Position numbers and translations under genes: made by a program. Source: an uncultured Neomegalonema sp. (GTDB taxonomy: Bacteria; Pseudomonadota; Alphaproteobacteria; Rhodobacterales; Rhodobacteraceae). Taken from it: a stretch of DNA of 49,780 nt. The notes beneath the pieces are model-generated. The model made no database searches, was not told the origin of the DNA, and saw only the letters and a list, made by a program, of their open reading frames with translations. This document shows, piece after piece, positions 49,779 through 49,780 of the stretch (positions are counted from its first letter, which is position 1; the number at the start of each line of letters is the position of its first letter). The stretch is from contig CALFAK010000029.1 of assembly GCA_937948985.1 (NCBI GenBank), positions 1-49,780 on the forward strand. Reading direction: 5' to 3'.

Positions 49779-49780
49779 AT

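Noticed and set aside
1-49780. mobile elements and CRISPR arrays
   Set aside because: No transposase, integrase or phage-like protein, no spaced direct-repeat array and no integration-type duplication of the tRNA gene end could be found by eye.

Overview
The window is a 49.8-kb piece of an alphaproteobacterial chromosome, most likely from a marine Rhodobacterales-type organism. The markers are chpT next to a DUF3553 gene, divergent mnmD and FAD-oxidoreductase genes, 6S RNA directly upstream of the 5-formyltetrahydrofolate cyclo-ligase gene, an NDUFS4-type complex I subunit, and many TRAP/ABC uptake and catabolic operons. Genes are packed tightly, with many ATGA or GTGA overlaps. I see no transposase, integrase, phage gene or CRISPR array. 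All assignments rest on reading motifs by eye; no database search was run.

Layout. (1) 0.2-2.7 kb: housekeeping genes (chpT, DUF3553, mnmD and an MnmC-oxidase-like gene). (2) 2.8-20.2 kb: a large sugar-acid or polyol-acid catabolic locus with two arms around a GntR regulator. The leftward arm runs dctP, an enolase-superfamily dehydratase, dctQ, dctM, UxaA-type dehydratase, Gfo/Idh/MocA, a quinate/shikimate dehydrogenase-like gene, PhyH dioxygenase, a beta-hydroxyacid dehydrogenase, an EamA transporter and a KDG-kinase-like gene. The rightward arm runs GntR, SDR, IlvD/Edd dehydratase, D-2-hydroxyacid dehydrogenase and a second enolase-superfamily enzyme. (3) 20.2-25.3 kb: an MttB-type methyltransferase without pyrrolysine, a divergent LysR regulator and a dimethylglycine/sarcosine-dehydrogenase-like flavoprotein. 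(4) 25.3-30.5 kb: a PhnCDE-type ABC importer with a HAD-IIA phosphatase and a divergent SDR. (5) 30.7-34.6 kb: a five-gene operon (RidA, alpha/beta hydrolase, flavin reductase, AA_synth, LLM flavin monooxygenase) that looks like the Rut pyrimidine pathway but lacks RutB. (6) 34.8-39.4 kb: a four-gene archaic (Csu-like) chaperone-usher pilus operon. (7) 39.6-44.5 kb: pqqA, pqqC, pqqD and pqqE followed by a NitT/TauT-type ABC importer, with no pqqB. (8) 44.6-49.8 kb: a secreted HExxH protein, TspO, DUF3429, 6S RNA, 5-FTHF cyclo-ligase, two small lipoproteins, argG, an NDUFS4-like protein and tRNA-Arg(UCU).

Together the genes describe a heterotroph that imports plant- or algae-derived sugar acids, methylated amines and other small organic compounds and oxidises them. 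The features most worth follow-up are the RutB-less Rut-like operon, the sugar-acid locus with four dehydratases from three families, the EF-hand fused to a TRAP binding protein, and the pqqB-less PQQ/ABC operon with an attenuator-like terminator after pqqA. Several intergenic dyads (14.75, 29.74, 30.6 and 34.73 kb) look like operators or dispersed palindromes.
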